64,000 bases of DNA from Cynocephalus volans. Taxonomy: Eukaryota > Chordata > Mammalia > Dermoptera > Cynocephalidae. The position numbers and the translations under genes are program-made. Each line of letters begins with the position of its first letter. The first letter of the stretch is position 1. This document shows positions 1 through 13,348 of this stretch, one piece after another. The stretch covers positions 18,032,501 through 18,096,500 of the forward strand of contig NC_084467.1 of the NCBI RefSeq assembly GCF_027409185.1. The letters run 5' to 3'. The notes below the pieces were generated by a model. It was not told the origin of the DNA and made no database searches. It saw nothing but the letters and a program-made list of their open reading frames with translations.

Positions 1-19
1 GTGACTTCGGTTGGTTTTC

Positions 20-190
20 TTGGCTTCTCTTGGACCTCAGTGTGCTCATCTGTAAAATGGGGTAATGAAGTAGAATCTACCCCTCTGGGGTGGGAGTGAG
101 GGCCACATGATGTAAGACACCTAAAGCTCGCAGTTCGGTGGCTGGCATGCAACAAATATGAGTCACTGTTATTACCATTAGTCTCACTGC
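20..190 (+). repeat. MIR SINE
   Basis: The segment contains the MIR core signature 'ctcatctgtaaaatgggg' followed by a decayed 3' part with 'tggctggcatgcaacaaata', the usual end of an ancient mammalian MIR. It is diverged and has no visible target-site duplication. Nothing else is recognised in the first 480 bases; a short open frame at 216-479 has no recognisable features. Confidence 0.6.
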
Positions 191-479
191 CCCCTCCTCC
201 CAGGGGAGAAATTAATTGTCGTCACCTTCAGCGTCAGGACTGTCAAGAAAGGACAAATTAAACTCTAAAAAGGAAAATGTCCCCCCTAAAGGACATATGA
301 AGATCCTCAGCATTGATTCACTAATTCATCCATCCGTTGACTTACCCATTGAGTCATTCAGCGGACACTTATTGAGGATCTGCCATTTGCCAGGCCTCAC
401 ACTTGTGTCGGCGGCGGGGAGGACACAATGGCATAGTAGACACAGTAACAGATCTGCACTGTCAACACACGGTCGGTGA

Positions 480-2065
480 GCACCTACTCAGTGCTAGGCA
501 CTGTTCTAGGTGCTTCCAACATATCAGTGAACGACATTGACAAAGATCGCTGGCCTCACAGAGCCTGTCTTCTAGCAGGGGCAACATAATAGATAAGTCC
601 AATGGTATATTAGAAAGTGATACATGCTGTGGAGAGGGGTAGATTGTAGTGTTAAATGAGGTGTCAGGACGGGTCTCATTGAGAGAGAATGTTTACCAAA
701 CCACGCAGAGGAAGTAAGGGAGTTAGCCATGGACAACAGAGGAAGAGTGTTCTTGGTCGGGGAACAGCCGGTGCAGAGGCCTCAGGTGAGAGTGAGCCCA
801 GCATGTTAAAGGAAAAGCAAGGAGGCCAGCAGCTGGAGCCGACTAAGTGAGGCACAGAGTGGTAGGAAAGGTCTGGAAGTAATGGGAGGCCACGTCGTGT
901 AGAACCTTCTAGGCCCCAGGAAGGACTTTGCCTCTCCCTCTAATGAGATGGTAGCCTTTGCAGAGTTTGAGGAATAGCATGGTGTATTAGTCCATTTCTG
1001 TTGCTTATAACAAATTACCTGGAACTGGGTAATTTAGAAAGAAAACAAGATTTATTGCTTCCAGTTTCTGAAGCTGGGAAGTCCAAAGCCCATTTGGTGG
1101 TGGTGACAGTGACCCGGGAGTCTCATTGCAAGATGGTGGAAGCAGAGAGATCAGAGCCAGAGAGCATGCGCGAGAGAGAGACAGACTCTCTTCTCTCTTC
1201 TTTTAAGGCCCTCAGAACCACTCCCTGATCAACATTTTTAATCCATTCACTACAGCATAGTCCTATGACCCAATCACCTCTTCAAGGCCCCACATTTCAA
1301 TTACCGTAATAGGATTTCCCACCCTCTTAACAATCACAGTGGGGGCCTAGTTTCTGATACATAAAACTTGGAGGACACAATTCAAGCTTCAGTGAGTTTG
1401 CGGGGGACATAATTCAATCCACTACACATGGCCTGACTCCCATTTATAAAGGAGCACTCTGGCTTCTGTGCTGAGAAGTGACTAGAAGGCGGGGGTGGGG
1501 GCAGAGATGCCAATTAAAAGACTGCCCCACTTGCTCAGGTGAGAAATGGTGACAGCTTGGACCGGCAGCCAAGGTGGTGAGAATGTGTCAGGTTCTGGAT
1601 GTACTTTGAAGGTATGGCTAAGAGGATTTACTGATGAATTGGAGTTGGGTATGAGAGAAAGAAAGGAGAGGAGTTGGGAATAGCTCCACAGTTTCCGGTC
1701 TGAGCAACTGGAAAGAGGGGGGCTGACTTTTACTGTGAGATGGGGCACCTGCGTGGGGGTGGGAGGATTGGAGAGGAGGGTCAAGAGTTCCAGATTGGCC
1801 ACGTTAATTTTGAGATGTCTGAATGATGGTATGAAAGTAGACAGTTGGACATCTATACAGAGCTGAGAGGTCTGTATCAAAGATGTAATTTAGGAAGTCA
1901 TCAGTATGTAGCAGTAGATGGCATTTAAAGCCATCACCAGGTGGATGAGATGGAGAAAAGATGGGATCTGAGGACTGAGCTCAGAAGTCCAGGAGATGTG
2001 GGGACCGGGGAAGGCAAATACCACAAAGACGTGCAGCATAGGTGCAAAGAGACCTTTACTGGGTA
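480..2065 (+). repeat. Ancient long interspersed repeat, interrupted by an LTR
   Basis: This purine-rich stretch reads 'gcactgttctaggtgcttcc' at its start and 'catttaaagccatcaccagg' near its end. These are signatures of an old repeat found in many mammalian genomes; I am not certain of its formal family name (L2-related is possible). Its two halves are colinear on either side of a younger LTR at 983-1426. It has no coding capacity. Confidence 0.5.
983..1426 (-). repeat. Solo MaLR-type LTR (antisense)
   Basis: The element starts 'tgtattagtccatttctg' and ends 'caatccactaca', so it has TG...CA ends. It is flanked by a 5-bp target-site duplication CATGG (978-982 and 1427-1431). Read on the minus strand it matches the LTR at 24,773-25,643 of this window. 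This is a solo LTR left by recombination between the two LTRs of a provirus. Confidence 0.85.
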
Positions 2066-2089
2066 AACTTGCAAGCAGAGGGTCATAGT

Positions 2090-4384
2090 TGAGGTCCAAC
2101 CTCTCATCATTGTATGGAGTGAGGAACGGGGGACCAAGGCATAGCTGGAAATGCCATGGAGTGTGCTCCAGAAGAGGGACCCCTCCTCTCTCGCTTGTCT
2201 ACTTTTTTGTAGGCAAGTGTGAGGTCATCTTGCAAGTAAAGAAAACCCGTCTGAGCTCAGGCACCAGGGGAATTGCCTGCAGTGCTGAGGGCACCTGGAG
2301 ACCCTGTGGGAAGTGGAGACCAGGAGGGAGCTGTCCTCTGGAAGCCACTTGCTTTCTCATTGCTAGAAACCTGGAGTGAGCCCCCAAGGGTCTTCCGGTA
2401 CAATGCAAGTTGTTTTTCCAAAGTCCATCTGCTGACCTAGGGTCTCATCAAATATAAGCCCACCCAACAGGAGTAGAAATCAACTGGGTTTATAATGGGA
2501 TTTCCAGTGGTGATTGACAAAGCTGGAGGAGACACTGTATAAGGAGGGAGACCTGGAGTAATGGTGCACAGTCCACCATGGAGGTCTGAGCCATCTGGTC
2601 GTGGAGACCAATACCAGTCTGAGGAAAAAGCACACAGCTCAGATGGACGAGTAGTCTGGAGCCACTGGGTTTGCTCCCGTAGTAGTTACCCGGGCTTCTT
2701 CACTTGGCCAAAGGTGTTAACCAAGAAGCATCAGGGGATATTGGCTCATGTGACTCCTCTCCCAGCTGGCCAGTAAACAGTCCAAAGTTCCTAGTTATCC
2801 AGCATAACCTGAGCTAAGGATTCATGATAATCTTCTTGGCAGTGAGAATCCTAGCTGTCCCCACAGCAATTTCCTTCAGGATAGCTGAGCAGTTATGGAT
2901 CATGGATTCTACCTATCCATGGGAGGAAAATCTGTATGATATGGTGAAATCCATGTACTGAATACCCAGGAATGTCTTGTCAAAGGCACGAGAGGCTGGG
3001 ACTGGGAGTGTTGCCTGTGTTCACAGCTCTTGGTCATCAGGAAGGTTCATATGCCAGTAACATTATGCCCAAGCAAGGAAGGACCTATATCCAGAGCACA
3101 AAGGGCACTGCTCAATATTCTGCCAGTTGGCTCAACATCATAAATGCATAGGTGGGAACATGGTTGTGGATACCCAAAGCACAGAAATTTTTGTGGCTGT
3201 GGCCAGCAATGCCCTGGCCGTGGTCAGAGAGCAAAACATCGGTAAGGTCCCCCATAGCTGCATACAGTGGGCTGGGGTAGTGGTAGTGAAATATTCAGTA
3301 CTGTAATAGGTTTGTGCAATAGGCCCGGGCCTGGGCAGCTGTTCTCAGCTGTTCAGCGTTGCCTGTCCAAGTCTAGAAGAGAAGTGAGAGATGATTTAAC
3401 CTTCTACCCTGATCTTTTTCCTGAAATTGCTTGAGTATGTTCATGCTAGACCAGCTGGGGACTGTCATGCCCCCAGGGTCAGCCAGATGATCTGTACTTT
3501 CCCCAGAGCATTGACCTCCATAGGAACACAGGAGTCACCATTCTGCTCTCAAAGGCAACCTCTGGAGACTGAGGAAGGTGGCTGCCGAGCAGAGGAGACC
3601 TGTTGCACAGGCATCATCTCCCACTTGCAGAGGAGATGGGTGGTAGGACCATGGGACTCCTCGTGGAAAGGCAGAGTCAGAGTTGCCTACTCAGAGTGTA
3701 TGTCCATCAAGTGCCCCCAAAAGAGGCAAAAAAGAGCCAAAGTCACGTCCACACAGTTGTCCTCTACTAGGACAATGTGAACTTACCAGCCAACAGTCAG
3801 AGTTAATGTGGGCTCAAAAAGGAGGGGTGATTAGGTACAGAGACTCTGGGTCCTGACACATCAGGTGGACTCTTTCCCCTCCTAGGTACCCACAGAGTAT
3901 AACGAGGGAGTGGCTGACACTGTTTCTCCCTGAGCCAGCCATACCAAGTCTCAATTGTACCTGCCACCTGCAGGTGCTAAGTGTGGAAGAGCAAGCGAAT
4001 TCCATGTTGACAGGGTCCATGCTCTAAACAGAGTTCCATTGTCAGATTGTGTCATATCAGGAAGCTTTTAGCACATGACGAAGGTGATCATCAGAGCCTT
4101 AAGAGACTGAATGCTATCTGCTTGGTGGAAGAAAACAGCTACTCATATGCCTTAATTATGTCCATGATGGTCAGAATCCACTGTAACCAATATAACTGTG
4201 AGCTGGTCAGAGCCACAGGCTATTGTGCCAAGTTCACCTTGAGCCACAGGCCAACGTTGCTGGCAAATAATGGAGGCTCCATGAGCACCAGTGTCTTCAT
4301 AGGTCAGATGAGCCATCATTGGACCACCTCAGACCTCCACAGGAGTTTTGTTATTGCAGTAGGTCCAGGTATGGGTCTACTGTG
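2090..4384 (-). repeat. Possible degenerate ERV-L-type internal sequence
   Basis: On the minus strand around 3,820-4,300 the translated sequence resembles a badly decayed retroviral integrase core: a short 'SDNGT' motif near 4,050 is followed by further integrase-like residues. The arrangement is typical of ERV-L pol, but stops and frame changes occur throughout. The rest of the stretch (2,090-3,800) has no recognised feature and is attributed to the same element only by continuity. It could instead be unrelated unique sequence. Confidence 0.3.
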
Positions 4385-4703
4385 CTGCTATGGTTTAAAT
4401 GTGTCTCCTAGAAGGTCATGTGTTGGAAACTTAATCCTTTTTCCCTCATGAATGGATTAATGTTGCTATTGCAGGAGTGGTTTTGTTATAAAAGCAAGCT
4501 CTCGCTTACTCTCTTATCTTGCCCTCTCTCCACGTGATGCCCTCTGCCATGTTTTGATGCAGCAAAAAGGCCCTCACCAGATGCTAGTACCATGCTCTTG
4601 GACTTCCCAGCCTCCTGAGCTGTGAGCTAAATAAACGTCTTTTCTTTATAAGTTTCCCAGTCTGTGATATTCTGTGACAGCAACAGAGAATGGACTAAGC
4701 CAT
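4385..4703 (+). repeat. MaLR-type LTR
   Basis: The sequence opens 'tatggtttaaatgtgtctcc', carries the typical 'ctcatgaatggattaatg' block, a polyadenylation signal (aataaa, about 4,630) and ends '...gaatggactaagcca'. These are hallmarks of MaLR LTRs (MLT1/MST/THE1 series). No paired LTR is evident nearby, so it is probably solo. Confidence 0.75.
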
Positions 4704-5417
4704 GCACCAAAGGGGATTTCATGCCCACGTCACCTTGATCAATCTTTTCATTCCAGATGCCCTCTTCAAGATGCAGTGCCTTACTGTGGGCTTGTTTGTA
4801 TGTCACATACAGACTGAGTTTGTGATTTAATTGCTGTATCTGTATAATTCCATAGAGGGGGTTACCACATGGCTATTCTCCTAACGATCCAGTTCTGGGT
4901 AGTCCGCTTATCTGGCCATACAGCAAGACCATTACCAATGGCCTGTGAAGCTGTGTAAAAGGGTGTATTCAAAAAGGTATAAGCAGGATATAGGGAAACC
5001 ACAAGGATAGTACAATACCCCTGGGCGGGTAACTGTGGGAACAAAGGGTAAGTGGACGGAGCCAGTCATGTAGAGAGAACTTCTCTGAAATCCAGTCAGC
5101 TCAAAACTAGCCCAAGATGAGGCCACAGGAGGGAGCTGGGGAAATAACTACTTCAACCTACTCCTTTCCTTCAACCTTATTCTAGCACTTCCCATTGGCC
5201 AAACCCAAGTGGAAGCCACAGAGCAAGGGGACCTATGATGCAATCCATACAGTGTGGCCCCCCCAGCAGAAAAGGCAGGAGAAGGATGGAAAGTAGACCT
5301 GAAGGTGGAAGATATCTGACACACAAGAAAGGGTTGTGATTTTAAACAGGAAGGTCAAGGGAGTTCTTACTAAGAAGGAGTCACCTGACGAAAGAACTGA
5401 AGGGCTATAGTAACTCA

Positions 5418-5756
5418 TCTGCATGGTCCAAGTGTATCTCCCCAAATTTATGTGCTAGAAACTTAATCACCACACAAAGGTGTGGCCTTTGGGGAGGTTG
5501 TTTATAGATTAATGCCATCATAAAAGGGCTTGACAGAGGGAGTTTGCTCCCTTTTGCCCTTCTGTCTTCTTCCATGTGAGGGCACAGTATTCCTCCCCTC
5601 CAGAGGATGCAGTGTTCAAAATGCCATCTTGGAAGCAGAGACTGGCCCTTGATCTTGGACTTTCCAGACTCCAGAACTGTGAGAAATACACTTCTGTTCT
5701 TATAAATTACCCAAGCTGTACTATTTTGTTATAGCAGCACAAAATGGACTAAGACT
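5418..5756 (+). repeat. 5' LTR of a MaLR provirus
   Basis: The block has the MaLR LTR structure: start 'catggtccaagtgtatctcc', middle 'tgccatcataaaaggg', end 'aatggactaagactga'. It is followed directly by MaLR internal sequence and then by a second, similar LTR at 7,462-7,829 in the same orientation. Confidence 0.8.
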
Positions 5757-7461
5757 GAAATTGGTACCAGAGGAGTTGGGTGTGGGTATAACAAATATCT
5801 AAAAATATGGAAGCAGCTTTGGAAATGGATAATGGGTAGAGGCTGGAACAGTTTTAAACTGAATGCAGGAAAAAGCCTATCTGGCCATGAATGGAGCATT
5901 AATGGTGATTCTGGTGAGGATTCAGAAAAGAGGCAAACTGCAGGCAATGCCGCATTCTTTTTGGAGATTACGTAAGTGGTTGTGAACAGAATTTGATAGA
6001 AATAAAGATAGTGAAGACTATTCTGATGAGATCTCAGACAGAAATGAGAAACAAGGTATTGGAAACTGGAGGAAAGGTCATTCTTTTTATAAAGTGTCAA
6101 ACAACTTTGACAAATTGTGTTCATGTCCTAGGACTTTATAGAAGGCACAACTGCGGAGCATGAACTAGAATATCTGGCAGAAGAAGTCTTTAAGCATCAA
6201 AGTATTCAGGATGCTGCAAGAGGAGAGAAATGATTTAAAGATAGAATTCATAATTAAAAGAGACACAAAACATAAAGATTTGGAAAATCCTTAGCCCAGC
6301 CATGTAAAGAATAAAAAGCATGCTTAGGAGAGAAAACCAAGGGTGTGGCCATGCCACCATCTGATAAGGAGATTAGCATGAATAGAAGGAAGCCAGATGC
6401 TATCTATCAATACAATGGGAGAATGACCGCAAAGATATTTTGGAGATCTTCAGGGACTGCCATGCCCATGCAGGCCCAGAGTGCTAGAACCCTGGGAGCA
6501 AAACAATTTGGGGGGAGGGGCCCAGGGTGCCTGTGGGACCTCAGGGCTCACTGTCCAGGGCCACCTCTTTGCATTCAGGCACAGTACTCCTCAGCTGCCC
6601 GAGTTGAGGCTCAAGCAGGCCCTGGTGCAGGTTGGCCCATTTCTCTGGAGAGCACAGCAGCAAGCCTTGGAAGTGTCCATGAGGTGCTAATTCTGCAGAC
6701 ATGAGCACCACAAGAGCTACAAGAGCTGTGGAGGCATGGCTTCTTCCACCTAGATTTCAAGGAATGCCTTGGACAGCATCAGGAACCAAGAAGAGACTTG
6801 CTGCAGGGTCAGTGCCACTGCAGAGAGCCCCCTGGGGCAATGCCCAGCAGAGCTGTGGGGTTGGGGCTTCTGCAGAGAATTTCCATAGGGCAATACCTAG
6901 TGGAGCTGTGGGAGCAAGATGGTCCCTAAGTATCCAGAATTGTAGAGCCCCCCCCCCCAGTGTGCAACTCCAACCTGGGAGAGCCAACGGCACCTGACTC
7001 CAAGTGTAGACCTGCAGCCACCAAAGCCATGGGGGCAGGGTTGCCCAAAGCCCTGGGAGCCCAAACATCACCCTAGTGTGTCTGGAAGGGGGGACATGGA
7101 ATCAAAGAAGATTATTCTCAAACCTTAAGACGTAATGTTGTTTGCCCTGTTGGATTTTGGACTTAACGTGAGTCCAGTTACCTCTTTCTTCTTTCCTATT
7201 TCTCCCTTTTAAAATGGGAATGTTTGTTCTATGCCTGTCCCACTATTGTATTTCGGAAACACATAACTTATTCGATTTCATAGCTGGAGGGAAATTTGTC
7301 TCAGGATGAATTATCTCACCCACGTCTGATTTAGATGAGACTCAGAATTTTTTACTTTTGAGTTGATATTGGAACAACTGAAGACTTTGGGGGCCATGGG
7401 AATGCAATGAATGTATTTTGCATGTGAGAAGGACATGAATTTAGGGGACTGGGGAGGGAGG
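5757..7461 (+). mobile_element. MaLR provirus internal region, non-coding
   Basis: The region begins 'aaattggtaccagaggagtt', the usual start of MaLR internal sequence just after the 5' LTR. It continues with a decayed gag-like stretch. The part at about 6,715-7,060 is clearly related to 26,540-26,860 in the second MaLR provirus of the window. Frames are broken by stops and no complete protein is encoded. MaLR elements are non-autonomous and usually lack pol. Confidence 0.75.
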
Positions 7462-7829
7462 TGGTGTCCTAAATGTGTCCCCCAAAATTAATGTGTTGGC
7501 AACTTAATCCCCAATGCAACAGTTTTGGAAGTGTGGCCTTTTGAGCTCTGCCCTCATGAATGGATTAATGCCACCATACAAGAACTTGATGAATGGAGTT
7601 TGGCCCCCTTCTGCCCTTCCACCTTCTGTCATGTGAAAATACATCATTTCTCTTCTCTGGATGCAGCATTCAAGGCACCATCTTGGAAGCAGAAAGTAGC
7701 CCTCACCAGATTCCAGAGACTTAATCTTGGATTTTCCACCCTCCAGAACTGTGAGAAATAAATTTCTATTCTATATAAATTACCTAGTCTCAGGCATTTT
7801 GTTACATCAGCACAAAAAGACTAAGACAC
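7462..7829 (+). repeat. 3' LTR of the MaLR provirus
   Basis: The LTR starts 'tcctaaatgtgtcccccaaa', contains 'catgaatggattaatgccac' and an aataaa signal near 7,757, and ends '...aaaaagactaagacacc'. It is in the same orientation as the LTR at 5,418-5,756 and bounds the internal region. Confidence 0.8.
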
Positions 7830-8010
7830 CATCTAATCCTAAAAACAACTCTATAAAGTTCATAATGTTAATCTCCTCATTTAACATTTCAAGAAACTGA
7901 GGTACAGCAAGAATAAACAGCGTAGAGTTGTCCAAGATCACACAACTGAAGGTTGGTAGAGTTGGGATTTAAACACAGGCAGTTTAGCCCCAGAGATCTT
8001 GCTCTTAAAC
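7830..8010 (-). repeat. MIR SINE (antisense)
   Basis: The stretch 'ctcctcatttaacatttc' followed by 'aaactgaggtacagcaag' and 'agatcacacaactgaagg' is the reverse-oriented MIR core. It is diverged. Confidence 0.65.
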
Positions 8011-8059
8011 AAAGTAGGATATGGGAGAGTCATCATAAAATGAAAGGGATGAAGAAAAT

Positions 8060-8900
8060 GTCAGGGATGTTACGTATTGAGCTCCGACTGTATACTAGCC
8101 ACAGTGATAGGTGCTATGCGGGATATACAGAGATACAAAATGCTATGCTTGTCTTCAAAGAGCCTCATCAGAATAGTCTTCATTCCATATTTCTACCAAG
8201 TGCATTGGTGGTATAGTAATGGGTATAGCTGCCTTTCATATTTCTACCCACATTCTGCTCACAACCACCTTAATAATCGCTAAGAAGAACAAGGCTTTCC
8301 CTATGTCTCTTCTCTTCTGAGAATCTAGTTAAAGGGTGGGGAGGGAATACAGAAATGTGTGCAAATCAAATCCCAGCAGATTTTGATACATTCTTGTGTA
8401 GAACCACAGATAAAATGCTGGAGAGCACTAAGGAAAGAGATTCCTTAGAGCTGGGTTGAGGGAAGCTTTCAGGAGGTGATGGCTTTGGAAGAAATGAAGA
8501 ATTATAACAGAAGAAAGGGGGAGATAAGGGATTCTGGGGGAAGAAACAATGTGAGCAAAGATGTGGTTGAATTTGAGAGATGGCCAGTTATCTGGTTTGG
8601 TTAGAATGCATGAGACTTGGGCCGGCCCGTGGCTCACTCGGGAGAGTGCGGTGCTGATAACACCAAGGCCCCAGGTTCAGATCTCATATAGGGATGGCCA
8701 GTTAGCTCACTGGCTGAGCGTGGTGCTGACAACACCAAGTCAAGGGTTAAGATCCCCTTACCAGTCATCTTTTTAAAAAAAAAAAAAAAGAATGCATGAG
8801 ACTTGTGCTGAGAGAGTCGATTTTGGGTGGAACACCAACATGCCATCAAGTCACACTGAATCACAAAGTGAGGTAGCAATCTCCTTTCCACTTCTCTTTC
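8060..8900 (+). repeat. Ancient interspersed repeat, interrupted by a SINE
   Basis: The flanks (8,060-8,602 and 8,806-8,900) resemble the same old repeat class as 480-2,065, with 'acagtgataggtgctatg' and 'gaaagagattccttagagct'. The family assignment is tentative. It is split by the duplicated-site SINE at 8,620-8,788. The following 8,900-9,230 holds nothing I recognise beyond an AT-rich patch at 9,070-9,140. Confidence 0.35.
8620..8788 (+). repeat. CYN-type SINE, dimeric tRNA-derived copy
   Basis: Two tRNA-like units lie in tandem: the first begins 'ggccggcccgtggctcactc', the second 'atggccagttagctcactgg', and an A-rich tail follows. Both carry box A/B-like blocks and the 'gctgataacaccaaggcc' type stem of a tRNA-Ile relative. 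A 17-bp target-site duplication (8,603-8,619 and 8,789-8,805) proves retroposition by an L1-type machinery. Confidence 0.9.
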
Positions 8901-9234
8901 TGGAGAAAAGTCTCAGCTCGGTGCTAGCCCATCTTTCACACTCTAACACTTGCTAATCTCTCTTTTTAATACAAAAAGCACAGGCAACTGAGGTCTGGTT
9001 GGAACTTAGTAATGTGACTATGTTTTCATTGTCTTTATTTTTACAGTTGTGTTCTATTCCAGCCAATGATACTTTTTTTTTTAAATTTACACAGAAATTG
9101 TTATTTATTTATTTTCCTTTACAGATAAATTTATTTAAGAAAGATTATTCGATTTAATGAGACAATAGTGAGTTAAACGCTCAGGTGGTGCATGGCTGTG
9201 GCAAAAATCACAAAGCTGGAACACAAATGACTGA

Positions 9235-9560
9235 TGTTTAGGATATTCTGGCACAGAGTTTAAGATGTGTGAAGGGGATAAAGGAGGGGAAAAAGGCTGG
9301 AAAGGGGTCGGGTCACGGAGGGCCTGAACACCATGGGAAGGAATGTGGGTTTTATTCTGTCAACCACGACGGCGAGATGTTGGCCCAAGAACAAACAATG
9401 AACATGGCCGGAGACGGACTTGGCAGGGCTGGCTCTGGCCTCTGAGTGCAGGGTGAGAGGGGAGACCAGGGGGCCAGGGCCACAGTGGGGGGACTCAAAG
9501 CGAACGGGCATCAGGCCCTGGACCAGGGTAGAGGTGGCCCAACTGAAAGGGAAGAAGATA
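9235..9560 (+). repeat. Ancient interspersed repeat fragment
   Basis: This looks like another decayed copy of the repeat class at 480-2,065 ('ggtcacggagggcctgaaca', 'ttttattctgtcaaccacg'). On the minus strand 9,351-9,356 reads AATAAA, which could serve as a polyadenylation signal for the gene that ends at 9,772. That use is only a possibility. Confidence 0.35.
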
Positions 9561-9771
9561 TAATAGTCTCTAGAGCCCCTGTCAGTCTGTGTCATTGGGT
9601 GACACCTGGCTCACCTGCTGTGCACAGATTTTCTTTTTCAGAGATGACTTTCAGCCTCTTCTCCTGGCTCCTAGGCACCTCTCCGGTGTGATTTACTAAG
9701 AACAGTCAATAGCCTCTGTCTGGGTTTGACTGAGTCGAGGTAAAATGAGCAGAGGCCAGCCCGCCCCGATC

Positions 9772-11661
<1,890 letters not shown>

Positions 11662-11724
11662 TCAGTCCCCTCCATGACAGGAGTCACAGCCACCCACTCC
11701 TCCCTCCCCCCACCCAGCTGCCGC

Positions 11725-11860
11725 ATAACAATAATACTAACCACTCTTATGTCTTAAGCACCTACTATGTGCCAGACTCTGACAGACAGCTTGCAAGCAT
11801 CATCTCATGGTGTCCTCACAATAGCCGGGTGACATAGGCCTTGGCAACACCTCATTCATT
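11725..11860 (-). repeat. MIR SINE (antisense)
   Basis: The segment 'agcacctactatgtgccaga' followed by 'atcatctcatggtgtcctca' is a typical reversed MIR. It lies just upstream of the TEX46-like start, so it may overlap that gene's promoter. The next stretch to 12,005 holds nothing recognised. Confidence 0.65.
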
Positions 11861-12004
11861 CAATACTTCTGGGCCCAGCCACTGGGAATAAAATGGCCAA
11901 TAATACAGAGCCCCTACCTTCCTCGGGGAGGAGGCTTCAAAGAAAAACTATACAAAACTCAGAAATAAGGCAAAAAGATTGTCACCGTCAACAGGCTCGA
12001 CTGT

Positions 12005-12815
12005 CTTCTTGCACTAAACAGATGACCTGAAAGTTCAAAAGCTGGTGCAAAGATTGGAAGCTTTATTTTGATAACCAGCATCAGGAATCACCAGGCTAAA
12101 AGCATCCCACCTTCTGGTTCCTGTCCTAGGGTTTATAAAGGGGAAGATGTGGGAAGGGGAGGTAAGAGTTTTGTCCTGTGGGCAAAGGGGAAGGCTGGTC
12201 ATGGGATCAGCAGAGGGTCTGAGTCACGTGTAGGGCCCCATGAAGGACTGGGTGCTTTGGCGTCACAGAGTCTGCAGTTGGCGGATTGGTCAGTTTCAAA
12301 CCCTTGATGTTAACCCAGGGTCGGAGTCCTTATCTCCTAGGGAGAACCCAAAGACAATAACCTCAGTCAAGCATCACTGGAACATAAAAACACCTGACTC
12401 GTACCTCTAACTAACGTGGATGCAATTTTCCTTTAAGCAAGAAGATAAGTTAATAATCAGCTAGGGTGCTTTGCCTTTCTCTTGGAATTCCTTTGTTCGC
12501 AATTGATTAGGAAAGGTAAGAAAAACAAGAAAACTTAGTTTCAATTCTTAATTTTAGGTGTGCAACATCTAAAGTAAATCGACATAAGAGGGTGTAATGG
12601 CAGATACACAGAAATAAACTTTTGGGAAGGATCCTTTTAGGGCCTGATTTCATCTGTGGGCAGTTCAGCCATACTGGTGAGTTTCTCAGTTCCTGTGCTA
12701 ACCTCAAGGAATTGAAGATTATCAGTTCCTAAGTTAATGGCTAACTGAAATTTTCTACTAGGTCTTAGTTACCCCAAAGATAGCTGTTCTCTGGCTAAGG
12801 TCCTTTTGAAGAGTA
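12005..12815 (-). repeat. LTR family A, antisense copy
   Basis: Read on the minus strand the sequence is colinear with 31,735-32,545 on the plus strand over about 800 bases. On that strand it shows a 'tataaa' box (near 12,133) and an 'aataaa' signal (near 12,065), which identifies it as an LTR. I do not recognise the family by name. No coding content is present. Confidence 0.7.
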
Positions 12816-12969
12816 CTATGTTTGCTTTTGCAATCAAACTAAAATATTGTCTAAAAGGCCCACCTGTTGGTCACCTGCTGCTTTAGGGGAAGGTAATTTT
12901 GTTTGACTTACTACTTAATATTGACTAGGGTCCAGATCTCTAAAGTTCGATGTTAGTTTTTAAAAAATG

Positions 12970-13130
12970 AATAGTGCTATGGTTTGAATATCCCCTCCAG
13001 ATCATGTTGGAGTTTAATCCCCAATATGGTATTTGAAAGGTGGGGTGATCACTGACTGGATTCTATCATTAGTCATTAGTTTTACCACTTTTTGAAGTTC
13101 ATGTAAATGAAATTTTTTTTAAAAACTATA
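12970..13130 (+). repeat. MaLR LTR fragment
   Basis: The stretch 'tgctatggtttgaatatccc' followed by 'gtttaatccccaatatggta' is the 5' end of a MaLR LTR, truncated after about 150 bases. The following 13,130-13,348 holds no recognised element. Confidence 0.55.
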
Positions 13131-13348
13131 CTTTGAAGACACAGGCAATTAAAAAGGCAATTATAGATCTGTGTGATACATGAAAATAAACTCAAAGAAC
13201 ACAGGACCCGTTCCAGTGTTGGGTTAGTGAGGGATTCCTGGAAGAACTAATAGAATAAACCACCATCACCATCATTATCATTAGAAAGAATTAACCTGGA
13301 GGAGAAAGAGATGTTATGTGTGTGGGGATGGGAGACGTGGGGTGGGGG

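Noticed and set aside
3427-4451. Two open frames of 117 and 134 codons on the plus strand
   Set aside because: No recognisable domains. The stretch fits better as an antisense decayed ERV-L-type sequence.
1-9700. LACTBL1 or another coding gene upstream of the TEX46-like gene
   Set aside because: I looked for a beta-lactamase-like or other multi-exon gene and saw only repeats and short frames without family features.
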